A model generated the notes under the pieces. It was not told the DNA's origin and ran no database searches. It worked only from the letters and a program-made list of their open reading frames with translations. This document shows positions 35,885 through 48,195 of a stretch of DNA of 64,000 nucleotides, one piece after another. Location: positions 434,001 through 498,000 of the forward strand of contig NC_085925.1 in NCBI RefSeq assembly GCF_035222485.1, given 5' to 3'. This DNA comes from Podospora pseudoanserina. Lineage: Eukaryota > Ascomycota > Sordariomycetes > Sordariales > Podosporaceae. Made by a program: the position numbers and the translations under genes. Each line of letters begins with the position of its first letter. Within the stretch, counting starts at the first letter, position 1.

Positions 35885-36274
35885 ATGGTATATTTCATTC
35901 TATGTCTTGTTGCGACATAAGAGTAAAAGCTAATGATGGTGAACAGTCCGCCCTTTTCAACCTCCAGTCACTCCTCCTTGTAATCCTCCTCCTAATCTGG
36001 TACTTTCACCCCTCACTTTCACCGTCCTATAGGATTCTCATACTAACTCACGACAAAGCACATGCGCCCACGTCCACCAAATCTTCCCCGCCATCCTCGA
36101 CAGAAACAAGACCGGCCTTATGGGTGTCTTTTGGAAGTCAGCCAGGATCGGTGAGAGACTGAGCCCGTACATGAGTTTGTGGTGTCTCTTCATGGCTGTG
36201 AGTCAAAATCGTGCTCTTTTACAGTTATGGCGTGTGCTAATGAGGAACAGGGCTCCATCTTCCTCAGCTCTTAA
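35885..36274 (+). CDS. KSH1: Kish/Ksh1 early secretory pathway protein (TMEM167 family)
   Basis: 72 aa, the exact length of yeast Ksh1, in four exons: 35885..35887, 35947..35999, 36059..36197 and 36251..36274. Exon 1 of the CDS is only the ATG, directly followed by donor GTATAT. The protein reads M, then [20 protein letters not shown], then [18 protein letters not shown], then [18 protein letters not shown] and a final hydrophobic segment. DRNKTG and [14 protein letters not shown] are the hallmark Kish motifs. Two membrane helices flank a short conserved loop. Ksh1 is essential in yeast and acts in the Golgi/early secretory pathway; its biochemical role is unsettled. The three introns are 59, 59 and 53 nt; the second and third have clear branch sites. 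It is easy to miss by ORF length alone. Confidence 0.95.
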
Positions 36275-39200
36275 ACTAGCTTTGATGGAAGGAAAACAGA
36301 TTGCTGGTTTAGGTATATAATAATTGCCTTTGGTTTGGCGATGTCACGGCGTTGGGTTTTGGTTTCTTCTTACACAACACTTACACCAAGCAGTAATGAG
36401 ACAGTGGTGGATATGCGGTGGGGAGACCGGTTGTTTGCCTTGCGCAGGCATGATAATGAGGACAAGATCATCAAAAGAGAAAACTAATTTAACATTTCTC
36501 AACAACCAATTCCCAGACTCTTTCACGTTTATGCCAGCTCTAGGATATTTGTTTCTTGTTTCTTCACGAAAGTTGTGGGTTGGCTTCCTTCAATGATATG
36601 CGTCTTAGGTGGCCTTCTGGAACTGGACAGGACATAACGACAATGTCAGATCGGAAAATGAGATGGGCCTCACCAATACCGGCCATCTAAACTCATATGA
36701 TAGAAATGGAGGGGAGTGTACATAAGCGAGGCCTCTCTACCATCTTCCCCAGACCAACGATCGCCAATCCGTTTTGCTGGCCTTTCCGAGCTTCTCGAAG
36801 CAAAAAGCCACGTATGTTGTTTGTTTCCTGTGCAGGGACAAAAATTATCTTGTTAGACAGAGCGGTCAATGCCCGTCGGCCGCTTGGCCACCTTCTCGGG
36901 ATCCATCCGGAGAATTCTCCCAAAGAGTGGCGGTCAGGAATATGGCCCGTTGAGATTCTCGAAGGAAACACGGGTAGGAGACCGAGTTTGCGGCCATAGG
37001 CTTTGGGGATTTTTTTCAGATGAAAACTTGAAATCGGCGAGATGATTGGGTCGAGGGACGAGTCCGAGGTTGTGACTTGGGTCGTGGTGATGTGACGGGT
37101 GGTCGGGATGGTAGGTCCACGGGTTGATAGTGAACAGTCTTGCGAGAACTCGGCACCAGGTTGGAAGGTGTGCTCGGTTCGAAGTATCATGGCAAACATT
37201 GGGGGCTGAAGACTGGGAATTGAGCAAACTGCATAAAATTGTTTCTGGACTGCAAAATTCAGGACTCATTTCTGCATGTGATTGAGCTCGTGGTGCTGGT
37301 GGTTAGCATCTCCTACCACCATCAATCTGGCTTGGGTGGCCTCGACATTTGGCCTCAGCCTTGGAAAATCTCATCACATCCAGGCCTCTACACCATCATT
37401 TTGATATGACCTTTCTCCTCACCCAAAGATCCTCGCAGCGTCTTCACCCCTCTCTCCGTCCCGTCCTGCCTACCAGCAGCAACGCAATGCAGCTTGCGTA
37501 GTAGTTTGCTCCTCACCGGTAAGTCACCACCCTTTCACCGAGCAGATGTCATCATTCAACCCGCAACCCTCGATCATGTAGTCCGCGCACAAACAGTCGC
37601 TACCAACACAGCGGTAGCCCGTGAACATAGGAAACCCCGCCCCCACACCCAGAGCCATGTCGTAGCCACCCTGCAAGTACCCATCTCGATCACTTTTACC
37701 AGAGTAAGGGAACTTTGAGCTCGATATCAACTTCCTCATGCGAGCACCCATCTTGATCACCCCCTCCTTCCCCGCTCTGGTAAGGTACCTAGTCAGCCTT
37801 GATAACCCCCCGGGACTATTCAGAGATATCGACTGCTAAACTGCCGTCTCCCGAAAGATAGATACAACCAACTACCTTGGCTGCAAGCTCAACTCTGAGC
37901 AGACGCAGCGGCTATATGCATCTCAGGAACAAGGAAAAGCAACACGTCCCACTCAGAAACGCCGCAGGCAATGCCAAAGCAAGTTACCTACCTATCCCGC
38001 GTCAATAATTTGTCTGGTTCTCTAAACGAGAATACCTGTAGTTGTCGCCCCAGCATTCAGGTCTACCAAAGGTGAAGAGACGTAGGTAGTGGTGTTGTCT
38101 CGTTTCAACTTCCACCCCCATGTGTTACACTAGGTAATCCCTTTCCACATACGGTTTACAGTTCGGTTGCATAACAACCTTCCCTAACATGAAACCTTGT
38201 AGTTCTGCGCGGATGATCTCCCGGCGCGTCTGACCTTGGTCTGACATGAGAACAACGAAAAGAAAGAATAAAAGTGTCGGTGCCGTTGCGGTGTCCACCG
38301 ACCCCCCCGACTCCGCCCCCGGCGGCATGTCCGGATTGCGGGGCCGGGGATAGTCATGCGGGGTCCGTAAATTCGAGGGCAGAAAAAGCAATGAGAATGG
38401 TAAGGTCATGAATATTTGTACCTCTCCATGGTTATCATATATTTGTGCATGGTTGAACTGTTCCGCAGCCGTGCACTGATCCCAGTGAGGCGGTTCGAGA
38501 AAGGGAACCCCAGATGCAAAGATTAGGGCTAAAAGGGTCCGAGGTGTGTGTGTGTGGATGGGTGGGGGGTGAGTGGTGGTGGATCGGCCCAGGGGTGGGG
38601 AGAAGGGGGGTGAGTTTTGACCCTCGCCGAACACTTCACCTCACATGGACAGGTTGAACCCAACAAGCTCGCCTCAAACTTGACAAAAAAAAAACATGGT
38701 AAAAGCCTGAAGCAAAAACCTGTGCGTAAGCAGAAAACAAGTGTTTCCAGTAAAAGCTGAATGAATGGCATAACAGTTGCCGGCTTGGCTTTGTGTGAAG
38801 TTGTATTGCAATGTCTTGTGTTGGATTCGAGGTCTGGTTTCCTTTGGTATCAGAATTGGTATGTATTTTTCTTTCTCCCCAAATCTTGTGTCTGGAACAT
38901 CCAAGTTCCACCGGATGGGTAGGTGATTGGACTTGTCTAGACGTTTGGCCCCAACCCCGCTCAATCATTTCTGTGATCAGACACACCCACGGTGGTGTCT
39001 TAGGTAGACAGAAGGCATATATTCGATGGCGGGGGGTGTAATTGATCGAACAAATCCAGAAGCAGATCTACCTCGGGCCGCATTGTTGGGCTTATTGTCA
39101 CTTGTAGTAAAAAGCCATCCGGTCCTATCAAATCTTTCAGCCGCCTCGAAAAAAAAAAGCGTTAGCTATCATTGCTATTCGGATGGCTATGACTCGTGGT

Positions 39201-41298
39201 CGATCTCCAACAACTTCTGGCCAGAAGTGAGTTGACACCAAGACAACAACGTCTTGTTTGATCGGATTCCTGTTTTGCCTTGCTTCAGGCTCCATCTTTC
39301 TGACAACACACTTCGCATCGTCGCATCCGCAGGAAAGCCCTTGGGGTGTGTGACTGGTAACAAGAATGTCCACCGACGGTCAGGAAAGACGCAACTTTAC
39401 ACATTAGGGCAAAAAGGTCTGGCTCCAAAAAGGCAGCCCGCATCAAAGTGTGGTGGCACCAGAGAGCTAGGTGCAGCAAGCATCAAATATAGTGATTTGT
39501 TCTTGTTGTTGCTTTTTAGTGTGTGTGTAGTGACAATGTCGCTGGCCGGTGATGAACGACCGAGCGTTGCCGCCACTCACCACTGGTCGAGCCTGGGCCT
39601 CAGCTTATCGCGTCAGAGGCCGTCTGTTTAGTTTCATGCTGAGCTGCGCTGGAGTTGCATCGCGAGCTGAGTTGTTGCGCAGCGTGCTTTCTTGGTGAGA
39701 AAGCAGATCGTGGATCGTTGCCGGTGGTGGCCAAAAAAGGTTGCATTCTCTTCTTATCACCAGACAATCCCGTGACCCGTGTCCGCGCGTGGACGACGAT
39801 GGCGGTGGTGGGCCTTGGTCATCTGGCTACTGACGATCGCAGCTGGCGCCGTTCTGATGAGGTTCTGCATGGCCAAATGGGCAATTTGAACATGCAGGTA
39901 GGCCCCCCCTGGAGAATACCCCCCCGGACTCCCAATCTCTCCATCCGTAACCCAAGACCGGTCCGCTGAATGATGAAATCGGCAGAGCCGGCCTCGTCAA
40001 GGCTTGGGAAGATTTGCCAAACTGCGGGTTCGCCATGTGGCCGTGGTTCTGGGATATTTAGGGGGATCCGCCCACATCTGGCAAGCTCGAAGCCCGAAGC
40101 TGGGCTATCCCGGCGCTGTGGTATCGAGACCAGGGGGGGGAGGGGCGTGTGCAATGTGAGAATTTGACCTTCATCATCAGACCACGACCGACCGACCACC
40201 AGATGACCAGCCCTCCAGTCTCTGGAAGAGGCCACAAGCGAGGCAACAGAAACAACCTACTTATCGGGGCCCATCGCGGACAAGAAAGAGAGAACAGATC
40301 ATCATGTCCATCGAATGGCAGCCAGGAGGTGTAAGGAGGATGGTGAAAGGGGTCTTCTTCTTGGTGGATGTCGTTTCTTCTTCACCTTCAGAGGTCCCCG
40401 AAGGTGTGCCCCAAAGCGGTTCGAGATTTCAGCTCTGCGGCTGATATCGATTGCTGGATAATATCGAGTGCTCTGTAGGTCTGGTCTGGTCTAAGCAGTG
40501 GAAAAGACTCATTTGAGCTGACAGCTGCTAATGCAAGAAGCAGCCAAACTAATGCAGCAAAGGGGAATTCCAAGCGGGCATTGTCCGTCCCATTCGCGGA
40601 AATACACACATCGCACCAAGAAAAGAAAGCACTGCCAGGTTTGATCTGATGTCGAAGATGCTGGGGCCCTTTGAGTTGAAGTGTGGCTGGAAAGCAGCGC
40701 GGGATAATCCAATCGTGCGGGTCGCTTGGTGGTGGTTATTGGGGATGCGGCACCATGCTCGATGGAGAAGGCGGTGTCTCAGATGCCCTGACCTGTGTGT
40801 GCTGACCCATCAGGAGGGAGTCAGCACATCAACATCTGCTTGTGGAATTCATCGTGAAACTGCCCTGCTTTTGTAAATGGATATGGAGGGAGAGCATCAC
40901 GTGTGATCCTCGGAAGCCGCTTGTGGTACGGTCCGGTCTCATTTCTCGTCTCTTCCTTTCTTTTTCTCTCGGGTATCCAAAGATGAGTCAGTCTGGTTGT
41001 CTGGCTGCATATCGAGATGCTTTCGCCGCCCGCCTCCTGCAGAACGAAAGCAAGCAAGACGCAGGAGGATGCAGATGGCAGAAATTTTCTTGCCTGTCCA
41101 TGTTGACGCCCCCAAAAGGCTTCCAAGCTTCTGCGAGATCTGATGGCTCGTCTTTCCAGAACCATAGCATGTCTTGCCCTTTGATTATGTCGTTGTCCAC
41201 GGGCATACCGAACGGCACATGCAATACGAGATTGATCAAAAAGAACGGGCATCGTCCAAGCCAAGGGATGGCCATTGTGGGTTGAATCGCTCGAAAGA

Positions 41299-41299
<1 letters not shown>
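36275..41299. other. Gene-poor block, left part
   Basis: About 5 kb with no gene I can support. I checked the longer open stretches at 36693-37269, 37524-37760 (minus), 38125-38986 (minus), 39254-39631 and 40842-41285; none shows a family pattern, consistent splice pairs and an ATG together. Base composition is ordinary, with no strong AT-rich RIP-like signature and no recognisable mobile element. Confidence 0.4.

Positions 41300-41330
<31 letters not shown>
41300..41330. repeat. A31 homopolymer
   Basis: Thirty-one consecutive A on the plus strand. No target-site duplication or retroposed gene body was seen next to it, so it is best read as a simple repeat. Confidence 0.9.
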
Positions 41331-41332
<2 letters not shown>

Positions 41333-43940
41333 CTGTCGATCTCTCTTTGATCGAGCCACAACCCCCTTGGCTCCGGGGATGGAATGCTTCGTAATGGAAA
41401 ATCCAGATCATTCCATGTTCCGGTCTTATTATTCAATGGTTAAAAGTATGACTGCAGCGTTCCATGGTTAGTTCCGCACGGTATAAGAAAAAAAGTAAAG
41501 ATATCAGCGCCAGGCCCGGCGTACCAACCTCACTCGGCAGCGAGGCTGGTGTCATGTTCGTCTGTGCTGGGCCGTCCGCAGTTGGCGCCAGGCTTATGTT
41601 ACCACCCACAAGAGCTGCAAGTTGGCCATCTAGTGGGCCGCTTCGCTCCGAAAAAGCCTCCGAGTGCCGTGGACGATGCTAATCCCATAGCTTGGCTCCT
41701 TGTAGTATGAGATGGGCGAGCAGGGTTGTGGCGGGAGCTATGATGATAGATAGAGCACCCAAAGGGCTGGTGCCATGTTTATGAAGCTGCATTGATTCTG
41801 GGGAGGATTAGTTCGAGACCGGCGCCAATTGCGGCCCGCCCAAGGGCTGTGTGTGAGAGAGAGTGTGTGCTGCCCTGTGTGATGTGTGACGGGTGATGGG
41901 CAGCGGATGGCAGGATTGATGATGGCCGACGGCCCCTTTTGTTCCAAAAATGCTTGGAGGATGGGGCACTGACCTTACATACTTACCGTCCAAGGTGACA
42001 GGTTGATAACACTGGAACAGGCGATTTCGGTGCCCGTGACTTCAACCTCTGGTCAGCACAGAGGGTACGGCAGAATGCCCCATCCTTGGTTCGTAACCCA
42101 CCGGCGAAAATGATAGTCACTTACAAGAAAACACGGGCCAACGGCAGGGTTGAAGGTTAATGGACGTAGGGCAGAACCCAAGAAGATAGAAGGAATGAAT
42201 CGTGAGGCTCGGCCCAGTGACCGTTGGAAAGAAGCAGAACCAAACCTTGGAGATGTTCCAGAAGACCGACTTCAACGAGCGGGAGGTTGTGAAATGGGTT
42301 CCGCAGGTTCTGTTTTTGCTTGCCTCGTTATCGCCGGCCCCATCGTTGCAGATCTCGACGACCACGCCTTAAAAAAAAAATTCAGATCCGGCTCCCGAGG
42401 TTGGAGGTTGGTGGTAACCTTGAGGCTGGCATGTCGCTCATTGCTGGGCCTGACGACACATGTTCCGACTGTGACTGACTCTTCATGATGAAGCATCGCA
42501 GGTCGCAAGCCATCGAGGGCGGTGCCTGCTGCCGATGCCCACTGCTGCCCGCTGCTGCCCATGGGAAATACCATCCGCCTCCTCCTCGGCCGGGAAGGCA
42601 CACACCAGAGAGTCAACGCCAAGGAACCAGGGGGGCGTGTGATTATCACACCAAAATGTGCTTTGAATGCCAGGATGCAGCTAGCACGCCTGGATACTCC
42701 GTTGCGGCACCCTCTGTTTTGGGACAGTGGGAGTGGGCGGTATGGTGTGTGGGTTCAAGTTCCTCCATTTCTCGTCTTTCCGCAATCCATCCATCCACTC
42801 GCTCGCTCCATGCTCCATGCTCCATCTTCGTGTCACTCTTTCACTCACTGTTTCTCCCTCTCCCTTATTTTTTTGTGATCTTTTTTTTTTTTGCCATCCC
42901 TCCAACAAAAAGGACGCGCTGTCACGCTCACTTTGGCTCGCTTTCTCTCGCTTTTCCCTCTCTCGTGTACTAATCTCATTAATATCACGGCCGCTGCTCC
43001 CACGGCCCCATCTCACTCACCCGTTTGTTTCCTCTCGCTCCTTCTTCTCATTATATTTATTACTTCTTCCGTCGTCTTCCCCCCTCCACTTGTCTGCCTC
43101 TTCCGGCCGCTCGCCATTCACCCCACCAGCTACACCACAGGCACATATAGACAGACATTTCATTGTCGTGGTGCATGCTGTTGCAGCACTGAGAATCCCC
43201 GAAACTGATACAACTCCGACACCGCCCAGCAAAGCAGTCTGACCCAACACCAACAACCGCCCACCGCCTCACACTCACCTCCTCCTGTGTGGCCCACTGG
43301 CTGTGCTGTACTGTGCTGCGACACCTCGACATAGTAGATTCATAGAGCGCAAGCTTACGTGTGGAATTAGAACCGAGTGCAAGGAATATAGAGAAAGGAA
43401 GAGAGAACAACCCCTGGATCACGACGAGGTCGAATCGGCTTCTCCCATCGCTGTCCAGGAAGACCACTTGAGAAATTAGGAAACTTGCAGGTTAGCCGAC
43501 ACTTTTCCCTCTCCCTTTTGGTTCCGCTTCACCTTCGTACAATCAAGGACTTGGACCTGTACACAACCGTATCCCGCTGCTACAGTGCTTCGTCGAGGGT
43601 CCTCTCCTGTTCCGACCAACAGCGCGGCCGTGGCTACATTGCTTCATGCACGCTCCCGATCTCACGAGACCTCGTCTTCCATGGAGACTGTGTTGCCCAC
43701 TGCTTTGTTTGCCTGCTCTCCACGCTCCCTGCACCTTTTCCCCATTTCTTTTCCCACTTGATTGCGTCGACGCCGTTGGATTCATGCTGACCCGCTCCCA
43801 AGTTAATAGATATATAAAAGCTGAGGCCTCTGCCCCACGTTGTCATTGCTCCTTGGAAAGGGGCTTTATCTGATCGGAATTTTACGACGAATTCACCCAG
43901 CCCACAGATACATAAGGTCGTGGCTGTCAACAGTTGGAAA
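41331..43940. other. Gene-poor block, right part, and long CT-rich 5' leader of the TCP11/SOK1 gene
   Basis: No gene is supported. From about 42760 to 43250 the strand is very rich in CTC and TCT, and the region to 43940 is probably promoter and a long 5' UTR of the following gene, perhaps with an unplaced leader intron. Confidence 0.45.
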
Positions 43941-45995
43941 ATGGGCGAACAACGTGCCGGAGGAGGACTCGAAAGCCACATGCCTACCCATAGGAGAAAC
44001 GATTCGGCCACGGGCGAGGAGCCCATGCCAGACGCCCCCTCGGAAACCCGTGCGCCGCCAGCCGAGCCTGAAGTCCAGTCATCACTGAGGGAAGTCCCTC
44101 CTGCTCAGGATCTGCCCCGTGGGACACAGGATATCAACGCCAATGGGTCACTTGCCACACCAGTAGTCGGTCGTCCTTCGCCTGGACTGTCTAGAAACCC
44201 GTCCTCCTGCTCAACCAACTCCAACGAGAAGGCCAATGCCGAATATCTAACCGAAGGCCCCAACCGGAGACCGCCACCCACCCGTCGCTCCTCACCACAA
44301 CCCGCGCGCCCGCTCGAGCCACCAGTAACCAAGAGCACGTTAAGCGAACTCGATGTCACCAAGATAATACACAATCCCAAGCTCAGGCATGATATCAACT
44401 ATGATCCCGAGCTCCATTTCCGCCCCAACTTGGACGGTGAAAAAGGGAGGAGAAAACAGGAGAAGGCCAATCAGTTTTGGAATGCGCTGCTGGACCAGCT
44501 GATTCTGTTTGTGATGGACCGGGAAACCTTCATGAGCAGGTATGCTGATGGGAAATGGTGCCTCCCGGCACTCCTTACTGCGGTTCGGGACATCATCGAG
44601 ACATTGGTACCGCAGCGGGATCGGGAACTCCTGAACGAAGGGCTGAATGTGGATCTCCTGATGCAGCAGTTCAACCGTGGCGTTGCCGATCTCGAGGCCC
44701 TAGCATCGTGGCTATCGGCTGTTTTGAAGCTGCACTGTGCTCCGATGCGCGACGAATGGGTGGATGAGATGTACCAGGAGCTCAGCAACGGGAACCGCAA
44801 CAACGATCCAGCCGAGCTTGTAAAGGGTATGAGGAGTTTGCTGAGTGTCTTGGAGGCCATGAAGTTGGATGTTGCCAACCACCAGATACGATGCCTGCGT
44901 CCGGTGTTGATCGAGGACACTGTGCACTTCGAGCAGCGCTTCTTTATGAAGAAGATCCAGTCCAGAAAGCTCAGCGTATTACCGGCCAGGGAATGGTACA
45001 AGGCTGCTCAAAGCAACGCCGAACGGATATATCAGCACTCGCCCATGCCTCATGCGCAAGCCTTTGGCAACATGTCCATCTTTTTCGATGCTCTTTCCCG
45101 ACTCGTCCTTCCTACCACCCGGTCAGAGACCACGCCGTGCACATTTGTCTTTGATGAAGACCGCCTTCTCAAGCTACGCTCCGACATGTATGACAGCATC
45201 TGCTTGGAGATTTGCATGCGCAAGTTCGAGGACTTGGACCGTCTTTCCAAGATCACTCATCTGTCCACCAGGGTACCATCATATGTCCGCGAGGAAGGGG
45301 CTCTGAGCAATCGATCATCGGGCGAGTTCGTCTTCGTGTCTTCTCGGCCTTCGAGTTTTGTCTTTAGCGACCGGGGATCTACCTTCTCGTCGCCTCGCAA
45401 CTCGGGCGAGTTGTGCGCTCAACCAAGCATGGACTTTGCCGAGTCCCGGACCAAGGCTCTTGACCTGTACAACTCGCTTCTTGCGCTTCTTCACACGGCA
45501 CCCCCCGCCAACACCTCCAGAGAGAAGTGGAGAGGTCTTGCCGACTCGGTTGCCCTCCAGATCTTGCGCTACGTCAATGCGCCACCATCCCTTCCCGGAT
45601 TCGAGGACCAGATCCGGAATGCCGTGACAAATATCGAGGAGGAACTCTTCCAGGAGGTTGCAGCGCAGTTCCAGCAACGATTGCTCGCCGAGCTGGCCAA
45701 GCGGGTCAACGAGTTCAAGCACATGTCTGCTGTCTCGCTCTTCTCTGTCGCCACTGGCGGTCGCATCATGGGAGCCAACCGTCCCAGCGAATCATTGCGC
45801 GATCGCAACAATGGCTTGTTTGGCGAGAGGGTCCCCCGCGATCCTCGCGAGGAAGCTGGCATCGACGACATGGCCGTCCGCCTGGCGCATCTTGGCGTTC
45901 TTCATTGGAGGGTTTGGGCCCTGCTGGCGTACGAAGACTCGATTGAGGAAGAGATGATTGATGCCGCTGCTGTCCCAGTTTTTGAGGCAGCGTGA
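43941..45995 (+). CDS. T-complex 11 (TCP11)/SOK1-family protein
   Basis: 684-aa single-exon protein. The first 125 residues are Pro/Ser/Arg-rich and polar. From about 135 it follows the TCP11 family: LSELDVTKIIHNPKLRHDIN, then NALLDQLILFVMDRETF, then a helical region with LRPVLIEDTVHFEQRFF. Yeast Sok1 is a high-copy suppressor of loss of cAMP-dependent kinase, and TCP11 proteins are linked to PKA signalling; the molecular activity is unknown. The C-terminal half is mostly helical with a Ser-rich insertion near 455-495. The start is the ATG of MGEQRAGGG; no earlier in-frame ATG exists. Confidence 0.9.
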   Translation: MGEQRAGGGLESHMPTHRRNDSATGEEPMPDAPSETRAPPAEPEVQSSLREVPPAQDLPRGTQDINANGSLATPVVGRPSPGLSRNPSSCSTNSNEKANAEYLTEGPNRRPPPTRRSSPQPARPLEPPVTKSTLSELDVTKIIHNPKLRHDINYDPELHFRPNLDGEKGRRKQEKANQFWNALLDQLILFVMDRETFMSRYADGKWCLPALLTAVRDIIETLVPQRDRELLNEGLNVDLLMQQFNRGVADLEALASWLSAVLKLHCAPMRDEWVDEMYQELSNGNRNNDPAELVKGMRSLLSVLEAMKLDVANHQIRCLRPVLIEDTVHFEQRFFMKKIQSRKLSVLPAREWYKAAQSNAERIYQHSPMPHAQAFGNMSIFFDALSRLVLPTTRSETTPCTFVFDEDRLLKLRSDMYDSICLEICMRKFEDLDRLSKITHLSTRVPSYVREEGALSNRSSGEFVFVSSRPSSFVFSDRGSTFSSPRNSGELCAQPSMDFAESRTKALDLYNSLLALLHTAPPANTSREKWRGLADSVALQILRYVNAPPSLPGFEDQIRNAVTNIEEELFQEVAAQFQQRLLAELAKRVNEFKHMSAVSLFSVATGGRIMGANRPSESLRDRNNGLFGERVPRDPREEAGIDDMAVRLAHLGVLHWRVWALLAYEDSIEEEMIDAAAVPVFEAA

Positions 45996-46099
45996 GAAGT
46001 CGCCTAAAGATTTCCCGACTGGTTCTTGTTTGACAAACTCTACTATTACATTATTTAATGGATTGCCCACAACAAATCCTGCTCCATCGTTTTCGACAC

Positions 46100-46102
46100 T
46101 TT

Positions 46103-46137
<35 letters not shown>
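46100..46137. repeat. T23-A15 palindromic homopolymer junction
   Basis: Twenty-three T followed directly by fifteen A, about 100 bases after the TCP11/SOK1 stop codon. The sequence can fold on itself as an A/T hairpin. It lies in the probable 3' UTR or terminator. Confidence 0.9.
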
Positions 46138-46631
46138 CTTTTGGGTTTTCCATTTACATCTCATCACTCTCCCTCGCTCTGTTGTTTTTTCTTCTGTTGT
46201 TTCTCTTGTGGAAAAAAATCGGTATACCCCCTCTATCTTATCGAAGTTTAATTTGCATTTCTTTTCTCAAGGTTTTATTTTTTTTCTGCGCATGTCTGCT
46301 TGACATTGTTGTGGAGACCGAGAGTTAAAGATACCGGCGTTTTCTCTATATATATCTATTTTTTTTTTCATACACAGCATTGGAGTTTTTTGTTGTTTGT
46401 TTTTGACTTTGCTGTTTTTTTTGCTTTGTTGTCTTGGATTTTGGCAGTCTGTTACAAGTTGAGGGGAATGTGGTTGGTGGTTGGTGACAAAAGCAAAGAG
46501 TTCTTTTTTGTTGATCCCCATCACTCTTTCGAGACTGTTGTTGGTGTGTGTGGTAGTGGGTTGGGAGGATATGTTTTGTGTTTTTTTGGGGGGGAGGTGG
46601 GAGGGGCAGGGGAATGGGAAGCAAAGATACC
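46138..46631. other. T-rich 3' flank of the TCP11/SOK1 gene
   Basis: Very T-rich, with many runs of six to nine T. No coding potential. Probable 3' UTR and downstream termination zone. Confidence 0.5.
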
Positions 46632-46703
46632 GTTGTTGTTGTTGTTGTTGTTGCTGTTGTTGTTGTTGTTGTTGTTGTTATTGTTGTTGTTGTTGTTGTT
46701 GTT
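46632..46703. repeat. (GTT)n microsatellite
   Basis: About 24 GTT triplets with two single-base interruptions (GCT and ATT). A simple repeat, likely length-polymorphic. Confidence 0.95.
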
Positions 46704-48195
46704 CTACTTGTTTGTGTTGCGTTGCGTGTGTTGCACGTGTGGGTGTGTGTGTTACTCTGGAGTTGGGAGGAAGGAAAGAAGAAAAAGGGGAGGTGTTTGG
46801 GGGGGATAGCATATCGCCGATTGCAGGTCATTTCGCATAGCAGAGAGCATAGCCCAAGGGGATAAAGAGAAAGAAGGAAAAATAAAGAAAGAAATTAGAC
46901 GTTGTTTACCACTCACTGGGATTTTTGTACACTTGGGTGCCAGCGAGACACAGATCTTTGACATGACACTGAGATTAACGGGTTTGACTTTCACAGAGAT
47001 CGATCACACAGACACAGACACAGTTGATTACACCGCAACCACCAAGGTTAGCAGCAACCCCAACCCAAATGGCGAGCAAGCAAGCAAGCACAAAGGTAAG
47101 ACAGCTAGCAGCAAGCAGTCTTTTTCCTAATCTGGACCGCCGAACAACTTTTCACCATCTTTGCATATGAGTTCAAGACCACACCACTCCTTTTAGAAGA
47201 GACAACCCCCCGGACATGACAGTTTGGTTGCTTGGTAAACCTGGGGGGCGAAACACAGACGAATGTCACTGTCAGAAGGGCGGTGAGGCGTCAGTGAGGA
47301 GAAGAAGAATGGAAGGCTTCTAGAAAGCGGGGGGGAGGAGAAGATTGTAATGATGCGCGTGGATATTTTTTATTTCGAGAATGGGGTGGCGGAAACTCAC
47401 TCCGCCGTGTTTTGGGATGGTGGTCAAGTGGGTTGGGTTAGGTGTATGGGGGAGTGAAGATTGTGAAACAAAGGGGGGGTGGTGAGGTAACAAGTCGTCG
47501 GTGCTCGGTGGTGGTGGTGGTGGTGGTGGTGGCCGGGTCTGTGGGTTTTGGGTGGTGGTGTCAATGCGGTTATTAAGTACAATGTGCACTTTCAGATGAG
47601 ATGTGTAGATTTTCATAAGAAACAAAATTATTTGTCGTTTGATTCATGCGAAACTGCAGATACTATCGGATGGATGGTGGGTTGGGGAATTAGGAGACGA
47701 GCTGTCTGCTGGAGAAGGTTTTTGGAAGGGTACCGAAACCAACCAACCCCTGGATCTTACCAATTGGGATACCTTGAAAAAAACCGCATATTGATCGGGT
47801 ATCGACCAAGATGCGGGTGATATCCTGCGTTCAATGTGAGATATTTACAATCATTCAATGATCAAAGGTTTCCCCCCCATCAACAGCCTCGTTTTCAGCT
47901 TTCCCTCAGGGAGGGGTGGCCCTAACAGTTCCCCAACACCCAAAAACGCCCATTGCCTGTTCCTGCCTTTCCGCCTTCTCCCTTTGGATCATGACTCCTG
48001 CTTTGGATCGATACCTACGCCCGGTTTCTATATCTCCCTCAACCAACAAACGCGGAGGTGGCTTTCACACTGTCCGCAGCCCGGTGTGTGTGTGGGGGAG
48101 AAGTAGGTTTGGATGCAGGTCCCGTCACACAACCGATCATCGGCATCAGGACTGTCGGTATCGAAAAATTCGTGGGGAAGCCGATCATTACAACA
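46704..48195. other. Intergenic region with simple repeats
   Basis: GT-rich and GA-rich segments, then a (GGT)n tract at about 47507-47531. No ORF is convincing. Confidence 0.45.

Noticed and set aside
37524-37760. Minus-strand Cys-containing 78-codon frame as a small secreted protein
   Set aside because: No signal peptide, an inconvenient start and no convincing intron; the cysteines are few and unpaired in pattern.
41300-41330. A31 tract as the tail of a retroposed element
   Set aside because: No target-site duplication, no gene body and no LINE or SINE-like sequence next to it.
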